Shown one piece after another: positions 18,372 through 26,271 of a stretch of DNA of 64,000 nt (positions are counted from its first letter, which is position 1; each line of letters opens with the position of its first letter). The stretch is taken from positions 124,001 through 188,000 of the forward strand of contig NZ_JAGIZA010000002.1 of assembly GCF_017813365.1 (NCBI RefSeq), in the 5' to 3' direction. A program made the translations under genes and the position numbers. The stretch comes from Roseomonas indoligenes. GTDB lineage: Bacteria; Pseudomonadota; Alphaproteobacteria; Acetobacterales; Acetobacteraceae. The notes under the pieces were generated by a model that worked only from the letters and a program-made list of their open reading frames with translations, had not been told where the DNA came from and did not search any database.

Positions 18372-19474
18372 CGCCTGACACGGCCCATTCCCTGTGCGAC
18401 GCGGCCGGCCGGCGCTGGCCGGTGATCGATGGCATCGCCTTCGCCCGCGCCTCCCGCCCGGAATTGGCCGATGCGGCGCTGGCGCGGCTGGATGCGGGGG
18501 ACCGGGACGGTGCCCTGGTGCTGCTGCTGGCCGATCAGGATGACTGGTGGCGCGGCCCGACGGCCGACGAGGCCTCGCTCCGCGCACTGGTGCGGGACCG
18601 GGCACGGCTGACGCTGCGGGAGGCGATGGCGCATCTGTCCTGGGGACCGGTGGGTGACTACTTCGCGCATCGCTGGAGCGACCCGACTTTCCTGGCCGGC
18701 CTCGCGCTGATGGAGGCGCACTGGACGGCGCCGCGCACGGCTTTCGAGCTGGCCTGCGGCATCGGGCAGTATCTACGCGCCCTGTCCCAGCGCGGCGTGG
18801 CCGCGGCGGGGGCGGATGTGGTCTTCGCCAAGCTCTGGGTGGCGCGCCACTGGGTGGCGCCGGACGCCGAACTGATCTGCCTGGACGCCTCCGTCACGCC
18901 CTGGCCGCTGGCGGAGGAGCGCCGCTTCGACCTCGTGGCCTGCCACGACGCCTTCTACTTCCTGGAGCCGAAGGGTCCGATCCTCGAACGGCTGCGGCGG
19001 CTGGCCGGGGAGGGGTGGCTCGCCATCGGGCATATCCATAACCGCGAATGGCCGAACCTCTCCGCCGGTTCCGCGGTGACGGCGGAGGAACTCGCAGGGC
19101 TGTTCCCCGATGGCACGGTGTATGACGATGCGGAGCTGACGCGCGCCGCCGTCGAGCGTCGTGTGCCGCATTCCGCGCCGCCGGGCGCGCTCACGGGCGC
19201 AGAGGCCTTCTCGGTCGTGGCGGGGCCGGGCGTTGTGCCGGCGCGACCGATCAGCGGTGCCCTGGCGCTCCCGCCGGAGGGTGCTGCGCTGCGCCGCAAC
19301 CCACTTTACCGGGGCGATGCCATCGCCTGGCCATCCGAGCGCTATGAGCGCGAGTACGGGCCGCGCGCCACCTATCCAGCCCGCCCCACCGCCCCGGAAC
19401 GCGCCACCGCCGGCGCCGCCACCGCGGAATGGGCGATGCGGCGGGAACTGCTCGACCTGCCGGAGCGCTGGTGA
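18368..19474 (+). CDS. SAM-dependent methyltransferase
   Basis: A 368-residue class I methyltransferase. Motif I is TAFELACGIGQYLRALSQRG, followed by DLVACHDAFYFLEP (post-motif strand) and EGWLAIGHIHNREWPNLSAG. The N-terminal 60 residues (CDAAGRRWPVIDGIAFARAS) resemble the short C..G..yPv.dGip segment that precedes many small-molecule methyltransferases. A C-terminal extension of about 120 residues is unassigned. Start is GTG with a GTGA overlap. It is part of the YcaO/inositol operon and presumably methylates a pathway intermediate. The acceptor atom cannot be told from sequence. Confidence 0.8.
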   Translation: MTPDTAHSLCDAAGRRWPVIDGIAFARASRPELADAALARLDAGDRDGALVLLLADQDDWWRGPTADEASLRALVRDRARLTLREAMAHLSWGPVGDYFAHRWSDPTFLAGLALMEAHWTAPRTAFELACGIGQYLRALSQRGVAAAGADVVFAKLWVARHWVAPDAELICLDASVTPWPLAEERRFDLVACHDAFYFLEPKGPILERLRRLAGEGWLAIGHIHNREWPNLSAGSAVTAEELAGLFPDGTVYDDAELTRAAVERRVPHSAPPGALTGAEAFSVVAGPGVVPARPISGALALPPEGAALRRNPLYRGDAIAWPSERYEREYGPRATYPARPTAPERATAGAATAEWAMRRELLDLPERW

Positions 19475-20508
19475 TGCCGGAAGCGCCACTGTCCGCGCGG
19501 GACATCGGCTGGGGCATCGTCGGTTACGGCTGGGTGGCGCGGGACTACGCCGCGCCCGCGATCCTCGCTGCCGGGCACGCGGTGCGCGCGGTCTGCGACC
19601 CCACCCCCGCCGCGCTGAAGGCGGCGCGGGCCGCGCATCCCGGCGCGGCGCTGCATGCCAGCCTCGCCCCGATGCTGGAGGATCCGGAGGTGGAGGCGAT
19701 CTACGTCGCCACGCCGAACCACCTGCACCGTGCCGCGGTGGAAGCCATCGCCGCGGCCGGGAAGGCCGTGCTCTGCGAGAAGCCGATGGCGGCGACGCTG
19801 GAAGACGCCGAGGCGATGGCGGCCGCGGCCGAGGGCGCGGGCATCCTCTACGGCACCGCCTTCGATCAGCGGCACCATCCCGCGCATGAGGCGATCCGCG
19901 CGGCGGTGCGGGGCGGCCTGATCGGCACGCCCACGGCCATCCGCATCGCCTATGCCTGCTGGCTGGGCGCGGACTGGACCGTGACGGGGGAGGGCGACAA
20001 CTGGCGCGCCGATCCCGCCCGCGCCGGGGGCGGCGCGCTGATGGACCTGGCACCGCATGGGCTGGACCTCGCCGAGTTCCTGCTGGGCGAACGTATCGAG
20101 GAGATCGCGGCACTGACCCAGCGGCGGGTGCAGTCCTATTCCGTGGACGACGGCGCGCTGCTGATCGGGCGCACAACGGGCGGCGCGCTGGTGCAGCTGC
20201 ATGTGGCCTATAACTGCCCCGATGCCCTGCCGCGCCGCCGGCTGGAGGTTCTCGGCAGCACGGGCCAGATCCTGGCGGAGAACACGATGGGCCAGGATGC
20301 CGGCGGCCGCGTGACGCACACGGACGTGGCGGGGCGCAGCGCGCCCTTGGACGTGCCGGACGCCGATGCCTCGCCCTTTGCCCGCCAGATGGCCGCTTTC
20401 GGGCGCGCCCTGTCCGGCGGCGACCGCGCCACTTTCAGCGCGGCGCGCGACCTGCACACGATGCGCCTGCTGCACCGGGCCTATGCGGAGGATCCGGCAT
20501 GCCGCTGA
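19474..20508 (+). CDS. Gfo/Idh/MocA-family NAD(P)-dependent oxidoreductase
   Basis: A 344-residue dehydrogenase. The Rossmann segment DIGWGIVGYGWVARDYAAPA, the VATPNHLHRAAVEAIAAAGK loop and the EKPMA signature (catalytic Lys) are followed by the GGGALMDLAPHGLDLAEFLL segment with the typical D...H pair. This family includes inositol dehydrogenases and sugar ketoreductases, so oxidation of an inositol hydroxyl or a ketosugar is plausible here. The ATG overlaps the preceding stop by one base (TGATG), which is why I reject an earlier in-frame ATG at 19429. Exact substrate is unknown. Confidence 0.88.
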   Translation: MPEAPLSARDIGWGIVGYGWVARDYAAPAILAAGHAVRAVCDPTPAALKAARAAHPGAALHASLAPMLEDPEVEAIYVATPNHLHRAAVEAIAAAGKAVLCEKPMAATLEDAEAMAAAAEGAGILYGTAFDQRHHPAHEAIRAAVRGGLIGTPTAIRIAYACWLGADWTVTGEGDNWRADPARAGGGALMDLAPHGLDLAEFLLGERIEEIAALTQRRVQSYSVDDGALLIGRTTGGALVQLHVAYNCPDALPRRRLEVLGSTGQILAENTMGQDAGGRVTHTDVAGRSAPLDVPDADASPFARQMAAFGRALSGGDRATFSAARDLHTMRLLHRAYAEDPACR

Positions 20509-21350
20509 CACCCTGGGCCTGCGCCAATTGCGGCTTCTGGCAGAAGCATTTCGAGCCGCGCGGCTGCCCGGTCTGCGAGGACACGCGCAACGACCTCCCG
20601 CATGACGGGTGGCACTTCCTGAGGGAAGAGGAGGTCGCGGCCCGGCTGACCGGCTCGTGGAAGCGGCTGGACCGCGACATGGTGGCCTTCAACACCAGCC
20701 CGGGCTTCGGGCTGAATGGCACGGGCTGGCTGCTGCTGCACGAGGACGGGAACACCGCCTTCGAGGCCGCGCCCTACTACACGCCCGACATGCTGGAGGA
20801 GATCCGCCGGCTGGGTGGCATCCGCTATCTCGCGGCCAGCCATTGCCATGGCTACGGCGCCTTGTGGCAGCTGCAGGACGTGTTCCAGCCGGAGGTGCTG
20901 GCCATCCAGAAAGATGACCTGCGGATGACCAAGGCCTTTCGCGTTACCTGGCCCTATGACGAGGCGCTGGAGCTGCGGCCCGGGCAGGTGCTGATGCATG
21001 TGGGTGGCCACTACGAGGGCCAGGCGGTGCTGCACGACGCGGCGCGGAACACGCTGTTCTGCGGCGATGCCTTCAAGGTGGACCAGGGCGCCGATGGCGA
21101 GAACCTGGCCGTTTCCACCCACAAGGCCTTCCACAAGGACATCCCGCTCTCGCCGGGCGAGGTGCGGAAGTACCGCGAGGTGATCGGGACGGTGGAGTTC
21201 GACACGGTCTGCACGCCCTTCGAGCACGCGCGCGGCATCACGCGCGACATCGCACTGGCGGTGCTGGACGACCAGCTGCGCGGCCCGCCCGGCGTGCGCC
21301 ACATTCCCATGGACGAACTGCGCCGCCGCGCTGGGGAGAGAGTTGTATGA
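20499..21350 (+). CDS. Metallo-beta-lactamase-fold protein with N-terminal zinc ribbon
   Basis: A 283-residue protein. Cys8, Cys11, Cys23 and Cys26 (CANCGFW ... CPVCED) form a rubredoxin-like zinc knuckle. The rest follows the metallo-beta-lactamase fold: GTGWLLLHEDGNTAFEA, LAASHCHGYGALWQLQDVF, HVGGHYEGQAVLHD and TLFCGDAFKVDQG. The metal motif HxHxDH is changed to HCHGYG (115-120), so the Asp and third His are missing although the later His and Asp are kept. A non-hydrolytic or mononuclear role is possible. It overlaps the oxidoreductase gene by 10 bases and the YcaO gene by 4, making it a likely partner of the YcaO enzyme (inference). Confidence 0.75.
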   Translation: MPLTPWACANCGFWQKHFEPRGCPVCEDTRNDLPHDGWHFLREEEVAARLTGSWKRLDRDMVAFNTSPGFGLNGTGWLLLHEDGNTAFEAAPYYTPDMLEEIRRLGGIRYLAASHCHGYGALWQLQDVFQPEVLAIQKDDLRMTKAFRVTWPYDEALELRPGQVLMHVGGHYEGQAVLHDAARNTLFCGDAFKVDQGADGENLAVSTHKAFHKDIPLSPGEVRKYREVIGTVEFDTVCTPFEHARGITRDIALAVLDDQLRGPPGVRHIPMDELRRRAGERVV

Positions 21351-22825
21351 GCGACGAGCTGCGCCGGGTGGCGGATGCCTTCCGCGCGACCATGCCGGAA
21401 GGCGCCCAGATCACGATCTTCCGCATCGACCACCTGGACCGCACCGGCATCCCCGTGGTGCAGGCCAACCTGATCCTGGACGACGAGCCGGCCACCACGG
21501 GCTACGGCTACGGCTTCACCGAAGTGGAGGCGGAGGTCGGCGCGCTGGGCGAGCTGTGTGAGGAGGTCCATTGCGGTGCGGCGATCAAGGTGCTGCCGCG
21601 CGTGACCGGCAGCTACGCCGAACTCTCCCGCACGCGCGCCGTGGCCGATCCGCTCACCCTCTGCCTGCCCGCCGGCTGCGACTACACGCCGGAGACGGAG
21701 TTGGCCTGGGTTGAGGCGCAGCGCTGGCCCTCCGGCGAGACGGTGCTGGTGCCGCGGGAATGGGTGGCCGCCTATCCCTACCAGCTCGGCGAGACGCCGC
21801 GGCTGATCACGCCGATCACCAACGGGCTGGGCGCGGGCTTCGACATGGAGCACGCCATCGCCCACGGCATCATGGAGGCGCTGCAGCGCGACGGGAACGT
21901 CGTTTCCTACCGCGCGCTGGACCAGGGCGCGGTGGTGGACATGGATGCCGTGCCGGACGCGCAGGTGCGCGGGCTGCTGGACCACCTGAAGTCCCTCGGC
22001 ATCGACGTGCGGGTGAAGCTCGCCGCGACCGATTTCGGCATGGCGAACCTCTATGTGGTCGGCGACGACCGCGGGCAGCCGGTGGCGCCGATCCAGATCA
22101 CCTCCTGCGGCGAGGCGGTGAGCCCTGACCGCGAGCGGACGCTGCGAAAGGCGCTGCTGGAGTTCTGCGGCTCCCGCGCCCGCAAGGCGGCCACGCACGG
22201 CCCCATTCCCCTGCTGCGCCAGGCCCTGCCCGCCGACTACGTGGAGCGGCAGATCGGCGTGGCGGTGTATGAGGAGGAGGAGAACCGCGCCCTGGAGGCG
22301 ATGGTGGAGTGGGTGGACAAGGACGCCTCCGTGCTGCGCGCGCGGCTGGAGAACAACGTCCTCTCCGCCCGCAGCCAGCGCCCCTTCTCCGCCCTGCCCA
22401 CCGTGCCGGCCTCAGCGGTGGTAAACTCGAAGGACCGGCTGGCGCTGCTGCTGGAACGCCTCGCGGCGGAGGGGCTGGAGGTGCTGGTCGTCGATCTCTC
22501 CCCGGCCGACCACGCCATTCGCGTGGCGAAGGTGATCGTGCCCGGGCTGGAGAGCGAGACGATGAGCTATCACCGCATCGGCTGGCGCGGCGTGCGCCGC
22601 CTGCGGGACCGGAACGACCCGCTGATCCTGGATGCACCGCGCGAGGGTGCGAAGCGCGTGCTGCTGCGCCCGGAGGACGAGGCGCGCGCCGGCGGCCCGG
22701 CCTGGTTCGATGCCGCGCTGGCCGACCGGATCGTCGGCACGCTCTACCCGCTCTACCGGGAGAGCGGGACCTTCTCCGCCCAGCTCGCGCTCGCGGCGCG
22801 GCGCGGGGAGGCGGTGCCGGCATGA
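21347..22825 (+). CDS. YcaO-family ATP-dependent enzyme, not obviously RiPP-linked
   Basis: YcaO enzymes use ATP to activate amide oxygens, making azolines, thioamides or amidines. The three ATP/Mg blocks can be seen: GYGYGFTEVEAEVGALGELC (about 53-71), NGLGAGFDMEHAIAHGIMEA with a following QRD (about 159-182) and GEAVSPDRERTLRKALLEFC (about 255-275) with GSRARK. Length 492 residues is larger than many standalone members. The C-terminus ends RGEAVPA without the PxPxP tail of azoline-forming cyclodehydratases. No TfuA, no E1-like partner and no precursor-peptide-like small gene is in the operon. Start overlaps the upstream stop (ATGA). Membership in YcaO is confident; a non-peptide substrate is inference, by analogy with YcfA of 6-thioguanine synthesis. 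Confidence 0.85.
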   Translation: MSDELRRVADAFRATMPEGAQITIFRIDHLDRTGIPVVQANLILDDEPATTGYGYGFTEVEAEVGALGELCEEVHCGAAIKVLPRVTGSYAELSRTRAVADPLTLCLPAGCDYTPETELAWVEAQRWPSGETVLVPREWVAAYPYQLGETPRLITPITNGLGAGFDMEHAIAHGIMEALQRDGNVVSYRALDQGAVVDMDAVPDAQVRGLLDHLKSLGIDVRVKLAATDFGMANLYVVGDDRGQPVAPIQITSCGEAVSPDRERTLRKALLEFCGSRARKAATHGPIPLLRQALPADYVERQIGVAVYEEEENRALEAMVEWVDKDASVLRARLENNVLSARSQRPFSALPTVPASAVVNSKDRLALLLERLAAEGLEVLVVDLSPADHAIRVAKVIVPGLESETMSYHRIGWRGVRRLRDRNDPLILDAPREGAKRVLLRPEDEARAGGPAWFDAALADRIVGTLYPLYRESGTFSAQLALAARRGEAVPA

Positions 22826-23658
22826 CCCTGCGCTTCGCCTACAACACCAACGGCGCGGCCAACCACCGGCTGGCGGATGCCGTCGCGATCATCGCCGATG
22901 CTGGCTATGATGGCATGGCGCTGACGCTGGATCACCACCACCTCGACCCGATGGAGGAGGGGTGGGAACGGCGCGCGGAGGCGCTGGCGCGCGACCTCTC
23001 TGCCCGCAGGCTGGGCTGCGTCATCGAGACGGGCGCGCGCTACCTGCTGGACCCGCGCGCGAAGCACGAGCCGACGCTGCTGACGGCCTCGCAGGAAGGG
23101 CGGGACCGCCGCGTGGCCTTCCTGAACCGCGCCACCGACATCGGCGCGATCCTGGGCGCGGAGGCCGTTTCCTTCTGGGCCGGCGTGCCGCGACCGGGCG
23201 TGGAACGCGAGCAGGCGAAGGCTTGGCTGCGCGAGGGCGTGGCGCGGGTTCTCGAGCACGCGCAATCGCGCGGCGTGACGGCGGCGCTGGAGCCGGAGCC
23301 GGGGATGCTGGTGGAGACGGTGGACGACTGGTCCGCGCTGGACCTGCCCGGCCTGACCCTGGCGCTGGACCTCGGCCATTTGCTGGTGACGGGGGAGCGC
23401 GACCCGGCCGCGGCGGTCAGGGAATTCGCCCCGCGTATCGGCACGGTCGCGATCGAGGACATGGCGCGCGGTGTCCACATCCACCTTCCCTTCGGGGAAG
23501 GGCATATGGACATCCCCGCCTGCCTGGACGCGCTGGAGGGGATTGGCTTCTCCCGCCTCGTCTGCGTGGAACTCTCCCGCGAGAGTCACCGGGCCGACAC
23601 GATGATCCCGCAATCCCTGCAATGGCTGCGGAACTGTCGCGCCGCGAGGGCCGCGTGA
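22822..23658 (+). CDS. Xylose-isomerase-like TIM-barrel (sugar phosphate isomerase/epimerase)
   Basis: A 278-residue AP-endonuclease-2/xylose-isomerase-like barrel starting MTLRFAYNTNGAANHRLADA. Candidate metal ligands occur at the usual strand ends: Glu in AALEPEPGMLVETVDDW, Asp and His in LALDLGHLL, His in VHIHLPFGEGHMD and Glu in CVELSRESH. The family includes IolE, IolH and IolI (inositol catabolism) and many natural-product isomerases or epimerases. In this operon, beside Ino1 and a Gfo/Idh/MocA oxidoreductase, action on a keto-inositol or related sugar is likely but unproven. It overlaps YcaO by 4 bases and the glycosyltransferase by 4 (GTGA). Confidence 0.85.
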   Translation: MTLRFAYNTNGAANHRLADAVAIIADAGYDGMALTLDHHHLDPMEEGWERRAEALARDLSARRLGCVIETGARYLLDPRAKHEPTLLTASQEGRDRRVAFLNRATDIGAILGAEAVSFWAGVPRPGVEREQAKAWLREGVARVLEHAQSRGVTAALEPEPGMLVETVDDWSALDLPGLTLALDLGHLLVTGERDPAAAVREFAPRIGTVAIEDMARGVHIHLPFGEGHMDIPACLDALEGIGFSRLVCVELSRESHRADTMIPQSLQWLRNCRAARAA

Positions 23659-24893
23659 GGGTTCTCTTCCTCTCCCGGCGCTTCTTCCCTGCGATCAGCG
23701 GGATGAGCGTCTACGCCGTGAACCTGCTGCGCCAGCTCGTCGCGGCGGGGCATGACGTGACGATGGTCAGCCAGTATCGCGGCGATCCCGCGGGCACGAG
23801 GGTCTATGGCGGTGGTCTGCCGCCGGAGGTGCCGGGCGTGCGCGTGATCGGCCGCCGTTCCCTGGGCGAGGAGGCCTTCGCGGAACCCGGCGGCGCGGAT
23901 TTCGAGCGCGACGTGGACGACATGGTGCAGACGGTCCTGGCCGAGCACGCGCGGGAGCCTTTCGACGTGCTGCACGCGCAGTACGGTTACCCGAATGGCT
24001 GGGCCGTGCTGCTGGCGGCGCAGAAGATCGGCGTGCCCACCGTGGTCTCCATCCAGGGCGGCGACGGGCACTGGGTGGGCTCCTGCTGCGAGACGCATCG
24101 GCAGGCCATGCTGCGCGTGCTGAACCACGCCGACCGGCTGCTGATCGGCTGCGACAGCTTCGCGCAGGAGGTGGTGGAGCGCCTGGGCGTCTCGCGCGAC
24201 CGCTTCACCATCGTGCCCGGCGCAGTGGAGGTGGAGCGGTTCCATCCCGCCCCGGGCCATGTGCCGGGGCAGGCCGCCGATCCCGTGCGCCTGTTCTACC
24301 ACGGCCGCGTCGATCGCCGGAAAGGCGCGCTGGACTTCCTCGACGCGCTGGCGATCCTGCGGGAGCAGAGCGTGCCCTTCGCCGCGACCATCAGCGGCAT
24401 CGGTCCCGATCTCGATGCCTGCGTGGCGCGGGACGCGGAACTGGGGCTGGGCACGCGCTTCTCCGGCTATGCCGATTACGATGCGGCGCCGGCGCTGTAC
24501 CGGGCGGCGGATGTCTTCGTCTCCCCCACCTATGCCGAGGGATTCTCCAACACCGTGCTGGAGGCGATGGCGAGTGGCCTCGCCTCCGTGTCGTGCGATG
24601 CCGTCGGCGTGCGGGACTGCCTCCGACATGAGGAGAACGGGTTGCTCTCCCAGCCCGGCGACGTGCCGGCCCTGGCGGAGAACCTGCGGCGCATCATCAC
24701 CGATGCACCCCTGCGCGCGCGCTTGGCGGGGAATGCGCTGGAGGAGTGCCGCCGCACCTATTCCTGGGACGCCGTGGGCCGGCAGATCATGGGGATTTAC
24801 GAGGAGGTGCGGGGCACAGCGCCCGACACGGGTTTCGACCCCGTCCTGCCGGTGTCGGAATGCCGCTTCCGCGCGGCGCCGCACCTGCTCTGA
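23655..24893 (+). CDS. GT4-family glycosyltransferase
   Basis: A 412-residue GT-B enzyme. The N-terminal donor-independent domain begins VLFLSRRFFPAISGMSVYAV with the glycine-rich loop; the C-terminal nucleotide-sugar domain has VPGAVEVERFHP, YHGRVDRRKGALDFLDAL and the GT4 signature EGFSNTVLEAMASGLASVSC with the E-x7-E pair. This layout matches MshA-like enzymes that glycosylate inositol phosphate, as well as general GT4s. I chose GTG 23655 (GTGA overlap with the upstream stop), although ATG 23622 is possible. Next to Ino1 and a PIG-L deacetylase it suggests a glycosylated inositol as intermediate (inference). Confidence 0.88.
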   Translation: MRVLFLSRRFFPAISGMSVYAVNLLRQLVAAGHDVTMVSQYRGDPAGTRVYGGGLPPEVPGVRVIGRRSLGEEAFAEPGGADFERDVDDMVQTVLAEHAREPFDVLHAQYGYPNGWAVLLAAQKIGVPTVVSIQGGDGHWVGSCCETHRQAMLRVLNHADRLLIGCDSFAQEVVERLGVSRDRFTIVPGAVEVERFHPAPGHVPGQAADPVRLFYHGRVDRRKGALDFLDALAILREQSVPFAATISGIGPDLDACVARDAELGLGTRFSGYADYDAAPALYRAADVFVSPTYAEGFSNTVLEAMASGLASVSCDAVGVRDCLRHEENGLLSQPGDVPALAENLRRIITDAPLRARLAGNALEECRRTYSWDAVGRQIMGIYEEVRGTAPDTGFDPVLPVSECRFRAAPHLL

Positions 24894-25630
24894 TGCCCCT
24901 CGCCCTCGCGCTTTCCCCGCACCTGGACGACGCCGCCTTCTCGGCGGGCGGCGTGCTGGCGCGGATGGCGGGGGCGGGATGGGAGGTCCTGGTGGCGACG
25001 CTCTTCACCGCCACCGTGCCGAACCCGGCCGGCTTCGCCCTGGCCTGCCAGACCGACAAGGGCCTGCCGCCCGAGGCCGACTACATGGCCATCCGCCGCG
25101 CGGAGGACCTGGCGGCCTGCGCGGCCCTCGGCGCCCGCGCCATCCACCTTCCGCTGCGCGAGGCCCCGCACCGGGGTTACCACTCCGCCGCGGCCCTTTT
25201 CGCCGGGCCGCGCTCCGACGACATGGCGCATCTCCAGGCGCATGACGTGCTCACGCCTCTCCTGCGGGATTTGGAGCCGGCCCTGATCCTGGCCCCACAG
25301 GCGATCGGCGGTCATGTGGACCATGTGCTGACCGTGCGTGCCATCCAGTTGCTGGACCCGCGCGTCCCGATCCTGTGGTGGCGGGATTTTCCCTACATCA
25401 CCCGCGCCGACACGCCCCGCCGCCCCTTCGAGGCGATGATGGCCCGCTTTCCCGAGATCGACCTGCCCACCGATCCGGCGAAGAAGCACGCGGCCTGCGC
25501 TGCCTATGCCACCCAGCTCGGCTACCAGTTCGGCGGGCCGGAGGGGCTGGCCCGTGCCCTGGTCGAGACGGAGGGCCACGAGCGTGCCCGTGTCCAGGGC
25601 GAGACGCCCGTGCTGGCGAGGGCCGCATGA
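24893..25630 (+). CDS. PIG-L/LmbE-family deacetylase
   Basis: A 245-residue zinc-dependent N-deacetylase-like protein. The first metal motif is LSPHLDDAAFSAGGVLARM (His10, Asp12/13) and the second is GGHVDHVLTVRAI (HxxH at about 141-144), the two hallmarks of the family. Members deacetylate N-acetylglucosaminyl groups: MshB in mycothiol, BshB in bacillithiol and PIG-L in GPI anchors. The ATG overlaps the upstream stop by one base (TGATG). Together with Ino1 and the GT4 enzyme it points to a GlcNAc-type sugar added and then deacetylated. No cysteine ligase (MshC) or acetyltransferase (MshD) is seen, so it is not a mycothiol operon. Confidence 0.88.
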   Translation: MPLALALSPHLDDAAFSAGGVLARMAGAGWEVLVATLFTATVPNPAGFALACQTDKGLPPEADYMAIRRAEDLAACAALGARAIHLPLREAPHRGYHSAAALFAGPRSDDMAHLQAHDVLTPLLRDLEPALILAPQAIGGHVDHVLTVRAIQLLDPRVPILWWRDFPYITRADTPRRPFEAMMARFPEIDLPTDPAKKHAACAAYATQLGYQFGGPEGLARALVETEGHERARVQGETPVLARAA

Positions 25631-26271
25631 TGGCCGCCGGGCGCCGCGGCCCCCATGCGGGCGCCTTGTCCGACCCGGCCGAACTCGCCGCCCGCCACGC
25701 CCTGCTGCGCGACGCCCCGCACACCGCCCCGATCCGCGCCCTGGCCGGGCGCATCCGCGAGGCCACGGGCCGCCCCGTGCCGGAGCCCGACCCGCTGGAT
25801 GGCGGCGCGGAGGCGCGGCTCCTCCTGCTGCTGGAGACCCCCGGCCCGCGCCTCTCGCACGAGAACGCCATCGTCTCCCGCGACAAGCCCGGCGGCACCG
25901 GCGCGAACCTGCGCCGCTTCCTGGACGCCGCCCGGATCGACCGGCGGGACATGCTGATCTGGAATGCGGTGCCCTGGATCATCCACGCGCCCGGCGCCCT
26001 CAACCGCGCCCCCCGCACGGCGGAGCTGCGCGCGGGATTGGAATGGGTGCCGCCGCTGCTGGAGGCGATGCCGAACCTCCGCGTCGCTGTGCTGGCCGGC
26101 CGTTTCGCCGCGGCGGCGGAGCCCATTCTGCGCGCCGCCCGCCCGGGCCTGCCCGTGCTGACCATGCCGCATCCCAGCCCGACCTATGTCTGCACCAGCC
26201 CCGCCGTGCCCGCGCGAATCGCGGAGACGCTGGAAGCCGCCGCGGCCCTGCTGCGCGGCGGGCGCGCATGA
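25627..26271 (+). CDS. Uracil-DNA glycosylase superfamily protein
   Basis: A 214-residue member of the uracil-DNA glycosylase fold: LLLLLETPGPRLSHENAIVS resembles the active-site loop region, IWNAVPWIIH the following strand, and LTMPHPSPTYVCTSPAVPAR the HPSP leucine-loop motif. The four cysteines of Fe-S family-4 enzymes are absent. A DNA-repair role would be odd inside a metabolite operon, but it overlaps PIG-L and the epimerase gene by 4 bases each (ATGA twice), so it is firmly cotranscribed. It might be a passenger repair gene or might have been recruited to act on a free base or nucleoside. Function is uncertain. Confidence 0.75.
   Translation: MMAAGRRGPHAGALSDPAELAARHALLRDAPHTAPIRALAGRIREATGRPVPEPDPLDGGAEARLLLLLETPGPRLSHENAIVSRDKPGGTGANLRRFLDAARIDRRDMLIWNAVPWIIHAPGALNRAPRTAELRAGLEWVPPLLEAMPNLRVAVLAGRFAAAAEPILRAARPGLPVLTMPHPSPTYVCTSPAVPARIAETLEAAAALLRGGRA

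Noticed and set aside
19429-19474. Earlier ATG for the Gfo/Idh/MocA gene
   Set aside because: It would overlap the methyltransferase gene by 46 bases and add residues with no family match; the TGATG overlap at 19474 fits the pattern of the operon.
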